A stretch of 64,000 bases of DNA from JAFAHS01 sp046728175 (GCA_046728175.1 JBKPEA010000075.1:1-64000), one strand, 5' to 3'; positions 34,241-43,973 are shown, numbered from the stretch's first letter. Program-made: numbers and translations. The notes: generated by a model not told the origin, from the sequence alone.

Positions 34241-36655
34241 TTAACCCGCTTGAGGGGCAATGCGATGGCGCCCGGGGCCCAGGCGGCGACTCGCGAGCGG
34301 TGAGTCGTCGCACCGCAGGTACCCGACTATCCCCGGGGGAATCACGATCTCGCCGCCGCGATCACGATCGAGGGTTACCTCGATAAATCCCCGCGGCGTC
34401 GGCACGGCGCCTTCAAGGTGGCGGAGAGAACCGAACCACGGCGCGATTTCGGCTTCGGCGTAGCCGGGCTTCTGCGGTTTGACACCCAGCAGGTGGGTGG
34501 TCAGGTCGTAAGTAGGCGTTGCCGACCACGCATGGCAGCGGCTCCCGGTGCCGGGGCGCGCCTCCCAATACTCCTCGAAAACGGTGTTGCCGCATTCGAT
34601 CTGCGGCCACCATTTGAGGCATCGCGATTGCACCAGATCGCGCCGCCCAGCGCGAACCATCGCGTCATGTAACAGGTGCGAGAAGAACGGCTGTGCCATT
34701 ACCACATCATGCTCGGGATCGAACCTCAGGTAGTCGGCGGGATTCATTTCGTTACGCACGTACGCCATCAGGTTGTCCGAGATGGTGGGCGTCAACACCG
34801 ACCGGGACTCATCGAGCACGTAATCGAACATCCGCTTCCAGCGCTCGCGCGGAGCACATCCGCCGACGATCGCGGCGGCGTTGGTCTGCTGGCTCACGCG
34901 CCGGCGCGCACCGCGCGAATCAGCCGCGTCGACGTACACGCCGCTGGTCTCATCCCACAGCAGCTCGAAAGCGGCGCGCGTCCGCTCTGCACGCGCGATC
35001 GCATCGACCGCTGCATCCGGCCTGTCGAGCGCCGCATACGCGAGTGAAGCGAAATCGTCGAGCGCTGCGGCATAGAGCGCATCGATGGCGCCGATGACTT
35101 CGGCACGCTCGGTCATCGCCCAATCGACGAACATCCATCCCGGCATCGCACGGATGAGTCCATCAGCAGCGCGATAACGTTCGAAGGCCGCCAGGATATC
35201 CACCGCGACCGGAAACAATTCACGAACCGTGTCGGCATCGCCGGAGTATTCGAAATAGCGCGCGAGTGCGCGAATCCAGTGCAGCGAGTAGTCGGGGATG
35301 GTAGTCGAGGCGATCGCGAAGTCTCCCGCCGCGACCATGCCGAGCAGGCCATCAGCGCGCTGCGAATGCGCGCAGATGCGCAGATGACGCCGCACCAGGC
35401 GCCAGTCGGTATTGGTAACGAAGGTGAGCAGCGAATGGATGTAGGAATCGCCGAGCCAGGCGCGCTGCTCGCGGCCGGGACAGTCGATGAAGGCGTCGGT
35501 GGAGCACAAGTCCAGCGTCCGTGCGCCCACCCGCCAGATTTTGCTCAGGCGAAGATCGTCGCAATCAAACCGTGCCCCGTCGTCACGGGGGTAGCGTCGC
35601 TCGACGGCGTCGGCCGATTCGACCCGCGCGCCGCCGCGGGCCACCGCCGCCAGATAGCGGAATCCTACGGCTTCAAATGCTTCAACCCGCTCACGTCCCC
35701 GTCCGCCCAGCGAATAGCGCATCGCGTAAAATCGCGGCGCGACCTCGACCGTGCCGTCGGGTCGAAGGTCCTCGCCCACGTAGACATCGACCACGGAACC
35801 GGGGGGCCCGCTCACTTCGAGCGACGGGGTCGCCAGCGTCGCACCGCCGGCATCATAGATGACCATCCGGTCGCGACCGCCGGCGCTCGATGCCGGAAAA
35901 GCATCGGACGGATCGTCCGCCCCGTTTTCGGCGATCTCGACCCGTCTGAGTTCCGTGAGTTCGACACCAATCGCGGTCAACGGTGCAATGTCTGCGGCCT
36001 CCGGTGCGGTGAAGGGCTCTACCGGAATCTGCATGCGGTTCCAGGAAAAGGTGCGCGCGGAAAGCTCCGCTACTCTGGGCCATTCGGAATCGTCGAAATC
36101 GGGTTGGTTCCATCGCTCGGGAACCCTGCTCCCGTCGAGAATTTCGTTGGGTACCTGCGAAAGCCCGGGCGACGGCTTCGGATGCTGGCGATACGGCGCC
36201 ACGCGGCCTTTCCAAAACTGGTCTGACACCATCCCGATTTGCGGGGCCTCGAAGGCGAACGAGCCGAACCCGATCTGAAAACTGGGCGGCGCCGGAATCC
36301 ACCAGGGCACCGCAGCGCCGTAGAATCTGACCAGCGCGGCAATCGCGTTACGGCCATGACGCAAGTGCGCGGCCAGATCCACTTCCAGCCACGCCAGCCG
36401 GACCGGGTTCGACCGCGCCGGACCGCGGCCCACCTCGCTTCCGTTAACATAGAGGATGAAGCGCGAGTCCGCCGTAACCCGGGCAGGCACCGAGTCCGGA
36501 ACCACGCCGAGCTCAACGACCCGGCGCAGGTAGCAGAAGCGGTTCCAGGCGTCGCGCGACGGAGCGGACTCGCCGAGCATCTGCGGTTCGCGGTGCAGCG
36601 AATCCGCCGCCCAGATCCAGCGGGCGTTCCATACGATCGGCCATCGCGATGCCAT
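34241..36655 (-). CDS. Alpha-L-rhamnosidase-like protein (GH78 type)
   Basis: 804 residues. The N-terminal part is beta-rich (ARVTADSRFILYVNGSEVGRGPARSNP is the rhamnosidase jelly-roll). The (alpha/alpha)6 catalytic domain begins at about residue 370; FIDCPGREQRAWLGDSYIHS matches the GH78 active-site block DCPxREqxGWxGD, with the acidic and arginine residues kept. A beta-sandwich closes the protein. No signal peptide is visible, so it acts in the cytosol on imported glycosides. It is the last gene of a four-gene operon behind MaoC, alcohol dehydrogenase and acyl-CoA dehydrogenase, an unusual setting for a glycosidase. Confidence 0.8.
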   Translation of the reverse strand: MASRWPIVWNARWIWAADSLHREPQMLGESAPSRDAWNRFCYLRRVVELGVVPDSVPARVTADSRFILYVNGSEVGRGPARSNPVRLAWLEVDLAAHLRHGRNAIAALVRFYGAAVPWWIPAPPSFQIGFGSFAFEAPQIGMVSDQFWKGRVAPYRQHPKPSPGLSQVPNEILDGSRVPERWNQPDFDDSEWPRVAELSARTFSWNRMQIPVEPFTAPEAADIAPLTAIGVELTELRRVEIAENGADDPSDAFPASSAGGRDRMVIYDAGGATLATPSLEVSGPPGSVVDVYVGEDLRPDGTVEVAPRFYAMRYSLGGRGRERVEAFEAVGFRYLAAVARGGARVESADAVERRYPRDDGARFDCDDLRLSKIWRVGARTLDLCSTDAFIDCPGREQRAWLGDSYIHSLLTFVTNTDWRLVRRHLRICAHSQRADGLLGMVAAGDFAIASTTIPDYSLHWIRALARYFEYSGDADTVRELFPVAVDILAAFERYRAADGLIRAMPGWMFVDWAMTERAEVIGAIDALYAAALDDFASLAYAALDRPDAAVDAIARAERTRAAFELLWDETSGVYVDAADSRGARRRVSQQTNAAAIVGGCAPRERWKRMFDYVLDESRSVLTPTISDNLMAYVRNEMNPADYLRFDPEHDVVMAQPFFSHLLHDAMVRAGRRDLVQSRCLKWWPQIECGNTVFEEYWEARPGTGSRCHAWSATPTYDLTTHLLGVKPQKPGYAEAEIAPWFGSLRHLEGAVPTPRGFIEVTLDRDRGGEIVIPPGIVGYLRCDDSPLASRRLGPGRHRIAPQAG

Positions 36656-36667
36656 CGCGCCGCAACC

Positions 36668-37822
36668 TTAATAGGGACGTGCCGGCTTCCCGATAATTTC
36701 GCGTGCCACCAGCAACTTCATGATCTGCGCGGTGCCATCGCCGATCTCCAGCCCGATCACATCGCGCATCCGCTGCTGGTGCGGCAGATCGAGGCTGAAG
36801 CCCAGGTGACCGTGCAGCAGGAGGCAATCATGCAGCACTCGCGCACAGAGCTCGGGAGCGAGCCATTTCGCGCCGGCGGAGATCCATCCGTGCGGCTCGC
36901 CGCGGTCGCGAAGCCAGAGCGCCTCGTAGCACAGGTGGCGCGCGGCGCGCAGCTTCACCGCCGCCTCCGCGAGCGGAAATGACACGCCCTCGAAGCGCGC
37001 GAGCGATCCACCAAAGGCCTGCCGCTCCGCGACATAGGCGCAGGTTTCTTCCACGCTTTGCTCGGCCGCACCGATACACATGAGACCTATGAGCGCGCGC
37101 GAGAAATCAAAGCCCTGCATCACCTGCACGAAGCCTGCGCCCTCGGCGCCAATCCGCGCGTTGGCGGGCACCCGCACCGAGTCGAAAAACAGCGAGCCGC
37201 GCCCGATCGCACGCGAGCCCAGGTCCTTGAAGCGCGTGCGGCTCACTCCCGGCGAGTTAAGGTCGACGTAGAAAGCACTCACGCCGTGAGCGCCCTGTTC
37301 TGTCGAGCCGGTTCGCGCCATCAGCAGGGCGGTGGCGGCCGAGGACGAAAATGAAATCGAGGTCTTCTCGCCGTCGATCACGTAATGGTCGCCGTCGCGG
37401 CGTGCCTGGAGTTTCACGTGCGCGGCGTCGGAGCCACCCGCCGGCTCGGTTACCGCCAGCGCGCAAAGGACTTCCCCCCGACAGATCGGGGGCAGGTACG
37501 CGGCCTTTTGCCGCTGGTCGCCGGTGCGGGCAATGATCGCGCCGACCAGTCCGGCGAGCAGGAGAACGTAAGCCGCGTTGAAGTCGCCGCGTGCGATCTC
37601 TTCGTGCGCGATTCCCAACGAGACGTAGTCGAGTCCCGCGCCGCCGTACCGAGCGTCGACCATCGAGGCAAGCACGCCCAGCTCCCCGAGCTGGCGCACC
37701 AGCGCGGGCGGCAGATCCTCATCCCGATCGCGCGCCTGATAGGCGGGGAGCAGTTCACGAGTCGCGAATTCGCGCAACGTCGATTGCAGCAGCTGTTGCT
37801 CCGGAGAGAGCGCAAAGTCCAC
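36668..37822 (-). CDS. Acyl-CoA dehydrogenase with aspartate at the catalytic-base position
   Basis: 384 residues. Family blocks: MDFALSPEQQLLQSTLREFA at the N-terminus, ALAVTEPAGGSDAAHVKLQA (FAD-binding), HLGFSLDLPHQQRMRDV and the C-terminal GDGTAQIMKLLVAREIIG. In medium-chain-type enzymes this last motif is Y/F-E-G-T with a glutamate base; here the position is D362. Some dehydrogenases for cyclic acyl-CoAs are reported to use aspartate, so an alicyclic or branched substrate is possible. The start lies nine bases after the alcohol dehydrogenase stop. Electrons would go to ETF, possibly the fused one at 12962. Confidence 0.9.
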   Translation of the reverse strand: MDFALSPEQQLLQSTLREFATRELLPAYQARDRDEDLPPALVRQLGELGVLASMVDARYGGAGLDYVSLGIAHEEIARGDFNAAYVLLLAGLVGAIIARTGDQRQKAAYLPPICRGEVLCALAVTEPAGGSDAAHVKLQARRDGDHYVIDGEKTSISFSSSAATALLMARTGSTEQGAHGVSAFYVDLNSPGVSRTRFKDLGSRAIGRGSLFFDSVRVPANARIGAEGAGFVQVMQGFDFSRALIGLMCIGAAEQSVEETCAYVAERQAFGGSLARFEGVSFPLAEAAVKLRAARHLCYEALWLRDRGEPHGWISAGAKWLAPELCARVLHDCLLLHGHLGFSLDLPHQQRMRDVIGLEIGDGTAQIMKLLVAREIIGKPARPY

Positions 37823-37831
37823 GCCAAAGCC

Positions 37832-38941
37832 TCAGAAGGTAACGACGCTGCGGATGGATTTGCCGGCATGCATAAGGTCGAAGGCCTCGTTGATCCGATC
37901 GAGCGGCAGGGTATGCGTGATCAGGTCGTCGATATTGATCCGCCGGTCCATGTACCAATCGACAATCCTGGGAACATCGCGCCGCCCGCGCGCGCCGCCG
38001 AACGCGGTCCCTTTCCAGGTGCGGCCGGTCACCAACTGGAATGGCCGCGTGGCGATCTCTTCTCCGGCTCCGGCCACTCCGATGATCACGCTGGTACCCC
38101 ATCCGCGCTGACAGCACTCCAGCGCCTGCCGCATCAGCTTGGGGTTGCCCACGCATTCGAACGAGAAATCCGCACCGCCCCGGGTCATGTCGACTAGATG
38201 CGCAACCAGATCGCCTCTGAGCTCCGCCGGATTCACGAAATGGGTGGCCCCGAACTTACGCGCGATCGGTTCACGCGCCCGGTTCACATCGAGCGCGACG
38301 ATCATTGCGGCACCCGCCAGGCGGGCGCCCTGGATCACGTTGAGCCCGATTCCGCCTACCCCGAAGACCACCACGCGGTCCCCGGGCTGGACCTTGGCGG
38401 TGTTGATGACTGCGCCGAGCCCGGTGGTCACGCCGCATCCGATGTAGCAGATCTTGTCGAAGGGGGCGTCTTCGCGGACCCTGGCCAGCGCTATTTCGGG
38501 CACCACCGTGTAGTTGGCGAAGGTCGAGGTGCCCATGTAGTGATGAATCATCCGGCCGGCCTGCGAGAAGCGGCTGGTCCCGTCCGGCATGAGACCTTTG
38601 CCCTGGGTCTCGCGAATCGCGATACAGAGGTTGGTTTTGCCCGACAGGCACGCCGGGCAGTTGCGGCATTCCGGTATATAAAGGGGAATTACGTGATCAC
38701 CTGGTTTGAGGGTGGTCACTCCCGCGCCGGTTTCGACCACCACCCCAGCACCTTCGTGGCCGAGGATTGTGGGGAACAGCCCTTCGGGATCTTTGCCCGA
38801 GAGCGTGAACGCATCGGTGTGACAAACCCCGGTCGCCTTTATCTCAACCAGCACCTCCCCGGCGCTGGGACCATCGAGGTCGACCGAGGTGATTTCCAGC
38901 GGCACGCCCGCCTTGGTCGCTACTGCAGCTCTGACTTTCAC
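37832..38941 (-). CDS. frmA: Class III alcohol dehydrogenase / S-(hydroxymethyl)glutathione dehydrogenase-like
   Basis: 369 residues. Catalytic zinc ligands: GVCHTD (C40), GHEGAGVV (H62, E63) and a third cysteine in CYIGCGVTTGLG. Structural zinc: PECRNCPACLSGKTNLC. The NAD site is VVVFGVGGIGLNVIQGARLAGA. The closing RRINIDDLITHTLPLDRINEAFDLM is typical of class III ADH, the glutathione-dependent formaldehyde dehydrogenase; actinobacterial relatives using other thiols or alcohols look alike, so the physiological substrate may differ. The gene overlaps the MaoC gene by four bases. In this operon oxidation of an alcohol intermediate is a reasonable role. Confidence 0.85.
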   Translation of the reverse strand: MKVRAAVATKAGVPLEITSVDLDGPSAGEVLVEIKATGVCHTDAFTLSGKDPEGLFPTILGHEGAGVVVETGAGVTTLKPGDHVIPLYIPECRNCPACLSGKTNLCIAIRETQGKGLMPDGTSRFSQAGRMIHHYMGTSTFANYTVVPEIALARVREDAPFDKICYIGCGVTTGLGAVINTAKVQPGDRVVVFGVGGIGLNVIQGARLAGAAMIVALDVNRAREPIARKFGATHFVNPAELRGDLVAHLVDMTRGGADFSFECVGNPKLMRQALECCQRGWGTSVIIGVAGAGEEIATRPFQLVTGRTWKGTAFGGARGRRDVPRIVDWYMDRRINIDDLITHTLPLDRINEAFDLMHAGKSIRSVVTF

Positions 38942-39840
38942 CGCTGGTTGTCTCCATTCGCCGGTGCCAGCACGACCAAGCCGTCTCTTATCGCCGGGCG
39001 GTTCTGATCGTTGAGCACCTCGAAGAAAATCCGGTCGCCGTCGCGGGCCGGTTCCCGGGCGCAGATGCGCAGTATGACCTGTGACGGCATCATCACCATC
39101 GCGCCGAACCTGCCCGCGATTCTGCTTACCCGTCGGGGATCCCCGCGCGCCTCGCCCGCGACGATCTTCGAGACCGCGAGCGCGAGGGTCGCGGTCCCAT
39201 GAAGGATGATCGCAGGGAGCCCAGCCTGCTGCGCCACCGCGGCATCGGTATGGATCGGATTAAAAATTCGCGCGCATTCAGTATAGACGTGGGCCAATCC
39301 CGCGGCGACCGGGATCGGGGTTTCTGAAATCGGCCGGCGGCCCACCTCTCGCGGCACCGCCGGCGCAGGCGCAGCCTCCGCCATCCGGTCCGGCCCCGCG
39401 ACCGCGACGTCCCGGTAGATCGATCCGTACCACGACGTGCAGAGGGGCGTTCCTACCGCATCGATGGTTTCCAGCCGGGTAAGCTGATAGGCACCGGGTT
39501 TGCGGCGCTCGATTCCAGCCACCGTTGCGCGTGTCTGCACGTGGTCGGGCGGTCGAATCTGACGATGGATGATCAGGTCGTGCGATGCGTGCAGGCCACG
39601 GCGGGCTTCGTCCGCGGTGAGCCCCGACCGGTCGAACGTGGCGCGCATCGCGACCATAACCGGCCATTCGAAACAGACCGGAAACAACGGATGCGCGACA
39701 ATTCCCGCAGGCGAAGCGGTGTCCAAATAGCACGGCAGCAGGTCGCCCAGTGCGGCCGCATAAGCCATGGTCCAGCGCGTATCGATATCACCGGCGAGCG
39801 ACTCGCCGCTCGTACCGACCAGCGAGGAATTCAGCGCCAT
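38938..39840 (-). CDS. MaoC-family double hot-dog dehydratase
   Basis: 300 residues with two hot-dog domains in one chain. The N-terminal half (TRWTMAYAAALGD, ASHDLIIHRQIRPPDHVQT) is the non-catalytic domain; the C-terminal half carries the hydratase-2 motif FNPIHTDAAVAQQAGLPAI followed by LHGTATLALAVSKIV, giving the Asp/His dyad. Such proteins act on (R)-3-hydroxyacyl-CoAs or related thioesters. It is the first gene of the operon with alcohol dehydrogenase, acyl-CoA dehydrogenase and rhamnosidase. The 129 bases before it hold no gene I can support. Confidence 0.88.
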   Translation of the reverse strand: MALNSSLVGTSGESLAGDIDTRWTMAYAAALGDLLPCYLDTASPAGIVAHPLFPVCFEWPVMVAMRATFDRSGLTADEARRGLHASHDLIIHRQIRPPDHVQTRATVAGIERRKPGAYQLTRLETIDAVGTPLCTSWYGSIYRDVAVAGPDRMAEAAPAPAVPREVGRRPISETPIPVAAGLAHVYTECARIFNPIHTDAAVAQQAGLPAIILHGTATLALAVSKIVAGEARGDPRRVSRIAGRFGAMVMMPSQVILRICAREPARDGDRIFFEVLNDQNRPAIRDGLVVLAPANGDNQR

Positions 39841-39969
39841 AGCCCTGTTCTACTTGCGCCGCCGCGCGGTTGTCCAACCGGGTTGCCCTGCAGGGGGATT
39901 GTGCCACACGGCCCGAACGAGTCGTGCGCCGAGCGCCGCCCGCAAGAATCCCTCTCCGTCCGAAGACAT

Positions 39970-41133
39970 CTAGTTCGCGTTGGTAAATTCGCCGAGATCC
40001 CGGTTCATGAAGATCTCATCGGTCACCTGGTGGGGCGGGCCGACTTCGAACTTGACCGGATGCTCGCCCTTCATCTCCATCTGGTAGTCGTAGCGGGTGA
40101 AATGATCGATCGCGAACGGCAGCCCGTTGCACAGGAGCGGACTTGGACCATCGCAGACATGAAAATGGAGATGCGGCTCGGTTGAATTTCCGGAATTACC
40201 GAGCTTGGCAAGAAGTTCACCGGCTCTCACCGAGTCGCCGACCTTCACGCCGATGGTCCCCGGAATCAGATGCGCATAGAACGCGTAGCGGCCCGTGCCG
40301 ATATCTTCCATCACGTAGTTTCCGCCAATCGTCTCAAGGGTGATCGGCACCGCCATCTTCGCCGCGTTGGGAACGTTCTCCCTGATTCCGTCTTTCACGC
40401 CCACGACTTTCCCGTCCGCCACCGCGAGGACCTCCGCGCCATAACAATGATAGCTGCGATTATCGGCTTGGTTTCCGGTGAAGCTGTTGCCATCCGCGCC
40501 GAGCTGAACCCAATCGACGGCAAATCGCTCCGGCAATCCGAGATGGTTTGCAAGTGCGATGACGATGCGCCGATGGACCGAATCGTTGGCCGGACCATTG
40601 GGTGTCCACCAGTTCCTGCCCCGCAGCGGGGCCTGGATGACCACCGGCTTGGTCCGCGAGACGTTCATATCGACGACCACCTTCTGCCGGGTCTGCGCTT
40701 TTCCTGGCGCTTCGACCGTGAGCTCGTTGCTCCACTTCTCCAGATTCCAGTTGTCACGGAACAGAAAGATGACTCCCGCTTCACTCGGTTTGAGCAGCGG
40801 GGCTTGGGGCTTCAGCGGATCGGCTCCGATGAGAGAAAAAAGGGATTTCAGCTGATCGAAATTGACGGGGTTGGCCTGATCGGACGAAACCGGCGTCTCC
40901 CCGGATTTCGCGTCGCCTGCGGCAATGGCCAGTGAGTCGATTTGAATGGTCTGGTCAGTAAAGTTCGCCAGAAAGAATTCATAGGCTACATGCGGCTTGC
41001 CGTCGCCGCTGAACACCTCGGGCGTGCCGGGGCTCGGCAGCATCAGCAGCTTGAAGGGCAACGCGGGCTGCGCCGCGACGGCCGACGGCAGCACGATAGC
41101 CAACGCGATTGCGGCGAGCGGTGAACGCCTCAC
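39970..41133 (-). CDS. Exported M23-like peptidase-fold protein
   Basis: 387 residues from GTG at 41133, starting directly after the stop codon of the upstream hydrolase. Signal peptide ends near VAAQP. Residues 30-200 are beta-rich and unrecognised. The LytM/M23 fold occupies about 230-345: EVLAVADGKVVGV, YAFYAHLIPG, VKVGDSVRAGELLAKLGNSG and EPHLHFHV, which supplies the HxH metal pair. The first ligands of M23 enzymes, HxxxD, are not evident (YHCYGAEVLA takes the place), so the zinc site may be altered or the protein non-catalytic. Expected location is periplasmic. Confidence 0.78.
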   Translation of the reverse strand: MRRSPLAAIALAIVLPSAVAAQPALPFKLLMLPSPGTPEVFSGDGKPHVAYEFFLANFTDQTIQIDSLAIAAGDAKSGETPVSSDQANPVNFDQLKSLFSLIGADPLKPQAPLLKPSEAGVIFLFRDNWNLEKWSNELTVEAPGKAQTRQKVVVDMNVSRTKPVVIQAPLRGRNWWTPNGPANDSVHRRIVIALANHLGLPERFAVDWVQLGADGNSFTGNQADNRSYHCYGAEVLAVADGKVVGVKDGIRENVPNAAKMAVPITLETIGGNYVMEDIGTGRYAFYAHLIPGTIGVKVGDSVRAGELLAKLGNSGNSTEPHLHFHVCDGPSPLLCNGLPFAIDHFTRYDYQMEMKGEHPVKFEVGPPHQVTDEIFMNRDLGEFTNAN

Positions 41134-41931
41134 CTAGGCATGCGCCGTCACAAATTCGATCACCGCCTGATTGAATTCGTGCGGGGATTCCGTGAAGAAC
41201 TGGTGCGCTCCCGGAAGTTCCTTCACAACCGCGCCGGGAATTTTCCCGGCGATGAGCCGCGAATTCGCGGGCGGCACGAGGATGTCATCGGTACCCGTCA
41301 GTACCAGCGTCGGCACGCGAATCGAGTTCAGGCGCGTACTTGCGTCAAAACCCATTACCGCCTGCAACTGGCGCCGGTATGCAAACGGGGGAATCAGGTA
41401 TTGCGCGCGAACCTTCTCGTGGTGTTCGATGACCTCGCGGCGATTGGCGATCGCATTTTCGGTAAAGCCCGAACGAATCTGCAGCTTGCGCTGCTCGGGG
41501 TTGGCATTCTCGGCCGCCACCAGCGCCTCGATTACCGGAGCCGCTGCGCCCACCGCCTCTTTGCCGCCACAGGTGGTGCACCCCAGAACCAGGCAGCTCA
41601 GGCGGTCCTGATGGGCCAGAGCGAACTCCTGCGCGATCATCCCGCCCATCGAGATCCCCAGCAAAGCCACCCGTTCCAGCTCGAGCGCCGCCAGCAGACC
41701 CTCCGTGTCCGACGCCATCTGCGAGATCGAATAGGGCGCGTCCGGCTTGTCGGTGCGGCCGGCGCCGCGATTGTCGAATACCAGCACCCGGAAATGACGT
41801 GAGAACTCCGGAACCTGTTCGTACCAGGCCGTCAGATTGGACCCCAGCCCGCGAATCATCGCGAGCGTCTGTGGTCCCTCGCCATGAATCTCGTAGTAAA
41901 TCTCGATGTCGCCGACGCGCTGTCTTGGCAT
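41134..41931 (-). CDS. Alpha/beta hydrolase
   Basis: 265 residues from ATG at 41931 (the frame remains open upstream without a ribosome site). The oxyanion segment RGLGSN, nucleophile elbow LLGISMGGM (S94), acid in TGTDDILVP and histidine in PGAHQFF make a full catalytic triad. It resembles 3-oxoadipate enol-lactonase and related C-C hydrolases, but this group is broad. Stop codon and the start codon of the exported M23-like gene touch, so they are in one operon. A CocE-type hydrolase gene is divergent, with 113 bases between the starts. Confidence 0.87.
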   Translation of the reverse strand: MPRQRVGDIEIYYEIHGEGPQTLAMIRGLGSNLTAWYEQVPEFSRHFRVLVFDNRGAGRTDKPDAPYSISQMASDTEGLLAALELERVALLGISMGGMIAQEFALAHQDRLSCLVLGCTTCGGKEAVGAAAPVIEALVAAENANPEQRKLQIRSGFTENAIANRREVIEHHEKVRAQYLIPPFAYRRQLQAVMGFDASTRLNSIRVPTLVLTGTDDILVPPANSRLIAGKIPGAVVKELPGAHQFFTESPHEFNQAVIEFVTAHA

Positions 41932-42044
41932 GGTCGGAAAATCTAGCGCTGCAACCTTCGACAAGCCAACGCCGATTCGCTTGTGCGAGCGACCACAACG
42001 GTGCGAATTAAGCGATGGGCTTAATGACTCGAAGTGAGGCGACC

Positions 42045-43973
42045 ATGGATTCAAACGAACTTGGCGAGATCGTTATCGAACGCAATCTGTCCATACCACT
42101 GAGCGATGGCACGACCCTCTCGGCCGATTTGTACCGCCCGGCAGGCAAGGGGCCTTTCCCCGCGCTCATGAGCTTTTATCCGTATCACAAGGACGACTTC
42201 ATCGGCGCCATGAATGAAGCTCCGCGCCGCTACTTCGCCGCGCGCGGCTATGCCCATCTGCTGGTGGATTTTCGCGGTCTGGGCGGCTCGAGCGGCGTGG
42301 CCTGGCCAGCAATGGATCGCGGTGAGGCGCGTGATGGCGCCGAAGCGATCGAATGGATCGCGCGGCAACCGTGGTGCGACGGCAATGTCGGAATGTGGGG
42401 AATCTCGTATGGCGGAGTTTCGTCACTCAAGGTCGCAGCGGAAAACCCCCCTCATCTGCGCGCCATCGTTCCGATCCAGGGCAGCGTCGACATCTACCAC
42501 GACTACCTCTACCCGGGCGGATGCGCGACATGTCTGGGCGGCTATGGCGCGTGGGGATCGTTCATGCTCGCCATGAACCTGATGCCGCCCACCAACGCAG
42601 ACCCAGAGGGCCGCTGGCATTCGGTGTGGAATGAACGACTGGAAAAGGGCGAGCCCTACGTCTTTCCATGGCCGGATCATCCGGCCCACGACCAGTACTG
42701 GCAGGCGAAGGCGGTGGATCCCACAAAGATCAAAGTGCCGACCTTCATCATCGGCGGATGGCGCGACATTTTCCCGGAAGTCATGCCCTCGGTCTTTGCC
42801 CACCTGAAATGCCCTAGGAAACTCTGGATGGGGCCCTGGATGCACACGCTGCCCGCGCTCGCGCCGCACGAACCACTCGATTACCTGCACGAGATAAAGC
42901 GCTGGTTCGATCATTGGCTACGTGGGGAGAAGAACGGCATTGCGGATGAGCCGCCGGTGCTAATCAACGTGCAGCGCGCGAATCTCTGGAAGCATGAACG
43001 TGAATGGCCGATTGCGCGGGCGCAGAGCCGCGCGATGTATCTTGGGAGCACGGGAACGCTAGGCGATGCGCCTGCCCGGGAGGAACAGGGCGAGTCCTAT
43101 ACCGCGAATCCAACGCTCGGCACGGCGGCGGGGCTGTGGGACCCGATGGGCCTTGGAGTCGGGATGCCGCTGGACCAGAATGAAGACGACCTCGCATCGC
43201 TCGCTTACACGTCGGAACCGCTGGCGGAGAGCCTGGAAATCTCTGGGGCACCGCAGGCGACGGTATACGCCGAAATCAAACGGGGCGACGACGCAAATAT
43301 CGTGGTGAAAGTGTGCGACGTGGACCCCGCCGGCACCTCGTCGCTGATAACCTGCGGATGGCTGCGCGCCGCGTGTCGCAACTCGGTGGAGCGGCTGGAG
43401 CCGGTCGGAGCGGGCGAGGTCTACGAGCTCCGCATCCCGCTATGGTCCACCTCCTACCAGGTGCCGAAGGGCAACCGGATTAGAGTGAGTGTCTCGTGCG
43501 CCGACTTCCCGCGTCTGTGGCCGACCCGCACCAATCCGGAAATCCGCTTGTTCTTCGGCGGCAATCGCGCCAGCGCGATCCGGCTGCCGGTCGTACCCGC
43601 TCACTCGGAGCCGTTCGAAGCGCCGAAATTGCGCCGACCGGAACCCGCGCCGCCGTCGCCCTTGCGCCCGATATGGAAGGTCGAGCGTAACCTGGTGGCG
43701 GGCGAAATCGCCGTCACCACGGGAGAGAAAAACGGCTTTCCGCTCCCACAAGGTGGCGCGATCGAAGTGGATCACACCGCGGCCGCACGCGTGAGCGCCG
43801 CGCGTCCCGACGGCGCCAGCGTTACGGGTGACACCAAGATCCGCGTGAATGCGCCGGTTATCGGCGCCATCGAAGTCGCAACCACCAGCCTGATTTCGCG
43901 CGACGGCATGACCCTGGCAGCGCGCATCACGCGCGACGGCGCGGTGGTGTTCGAGAAACGGTGGAGCAAATAG
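42045..43973 (+). CDS. CocE/NonD-family (X-Pro dipeptidyl-peptidase S15-like) hydrolase
   Basis: 642 residues. The alpha/beta hydrolase domain has LVDFRGLGGSSG, the nucleophile MWGISYGGVSS (S121), the acid in GGWRDIFPE and the histidine in GPWMHTLP. After the cap and catalytic domain, a C-terminal jelly-roll begins near residue 390 (LEISGAPQATVYAEI, RIRVSVSCADFPRLWPT), as in cocaine esterase and glutaryl-7-ACA acylases. No signal peptide. It hydrolyses an ester or amide; the natural substrate is unknown. A decayed toxin-antitoxin relic lies just beyond its end. Confidence 0.88.
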   Translation: MDSNELGEIVIERNLSIPLSDGTTLSADLYRPAGKGPFPALMSFYPYHKDDFIGAMNEAPRRYFAARGYAHLLVDFRGLGGSSGVAWPAMDRGEARDGAEAIEWIARQPWCDGNVGMWGISYGGVSSLKVAAENPPHLRAIVPIQGSVDIYHDYLYPGGCATCLGGYGAWGSFMLAMNLMPPTNADPEGRWHSVWNERLEKGEPYVFPWPDHPAHDQYWQAKAVDPTKIKVPTFIIGGWRDIFPEVMPSVFAHLKCPRKLWMGPWMHTLPALAPHEPLDYLHEIKRWFDHWLRGEKNGIADEPPVLINVQRANLWKHEREWPIARAQSRAMYLGSTGTLGDAPAREEQGESYTANPTLGTAAGLWDPMGLGVGMPLDQNEDDLASLAYTSEPLAESLEISGAPQATVYAEIKRGDDANIVVKVCDVDPAGTSSLITCGWLRAACRNSVERLEPVGAGEVYELRIPLWSTSYQVPKGNRIRVSVSCADFPRLWPTRTNPEIRLFFGGNRASAIRLPVVPAHSEPFEAPKLRRPEPAPPSPLRPIWKVERNLVAGEIAVTTGEKNGFPLPQGGAIEVDHTAAARVSAARPDGASVTGDTKIRVNAPVIGAIEVATTSLISRDGMTLAARITRDGAVVFEKRWSK

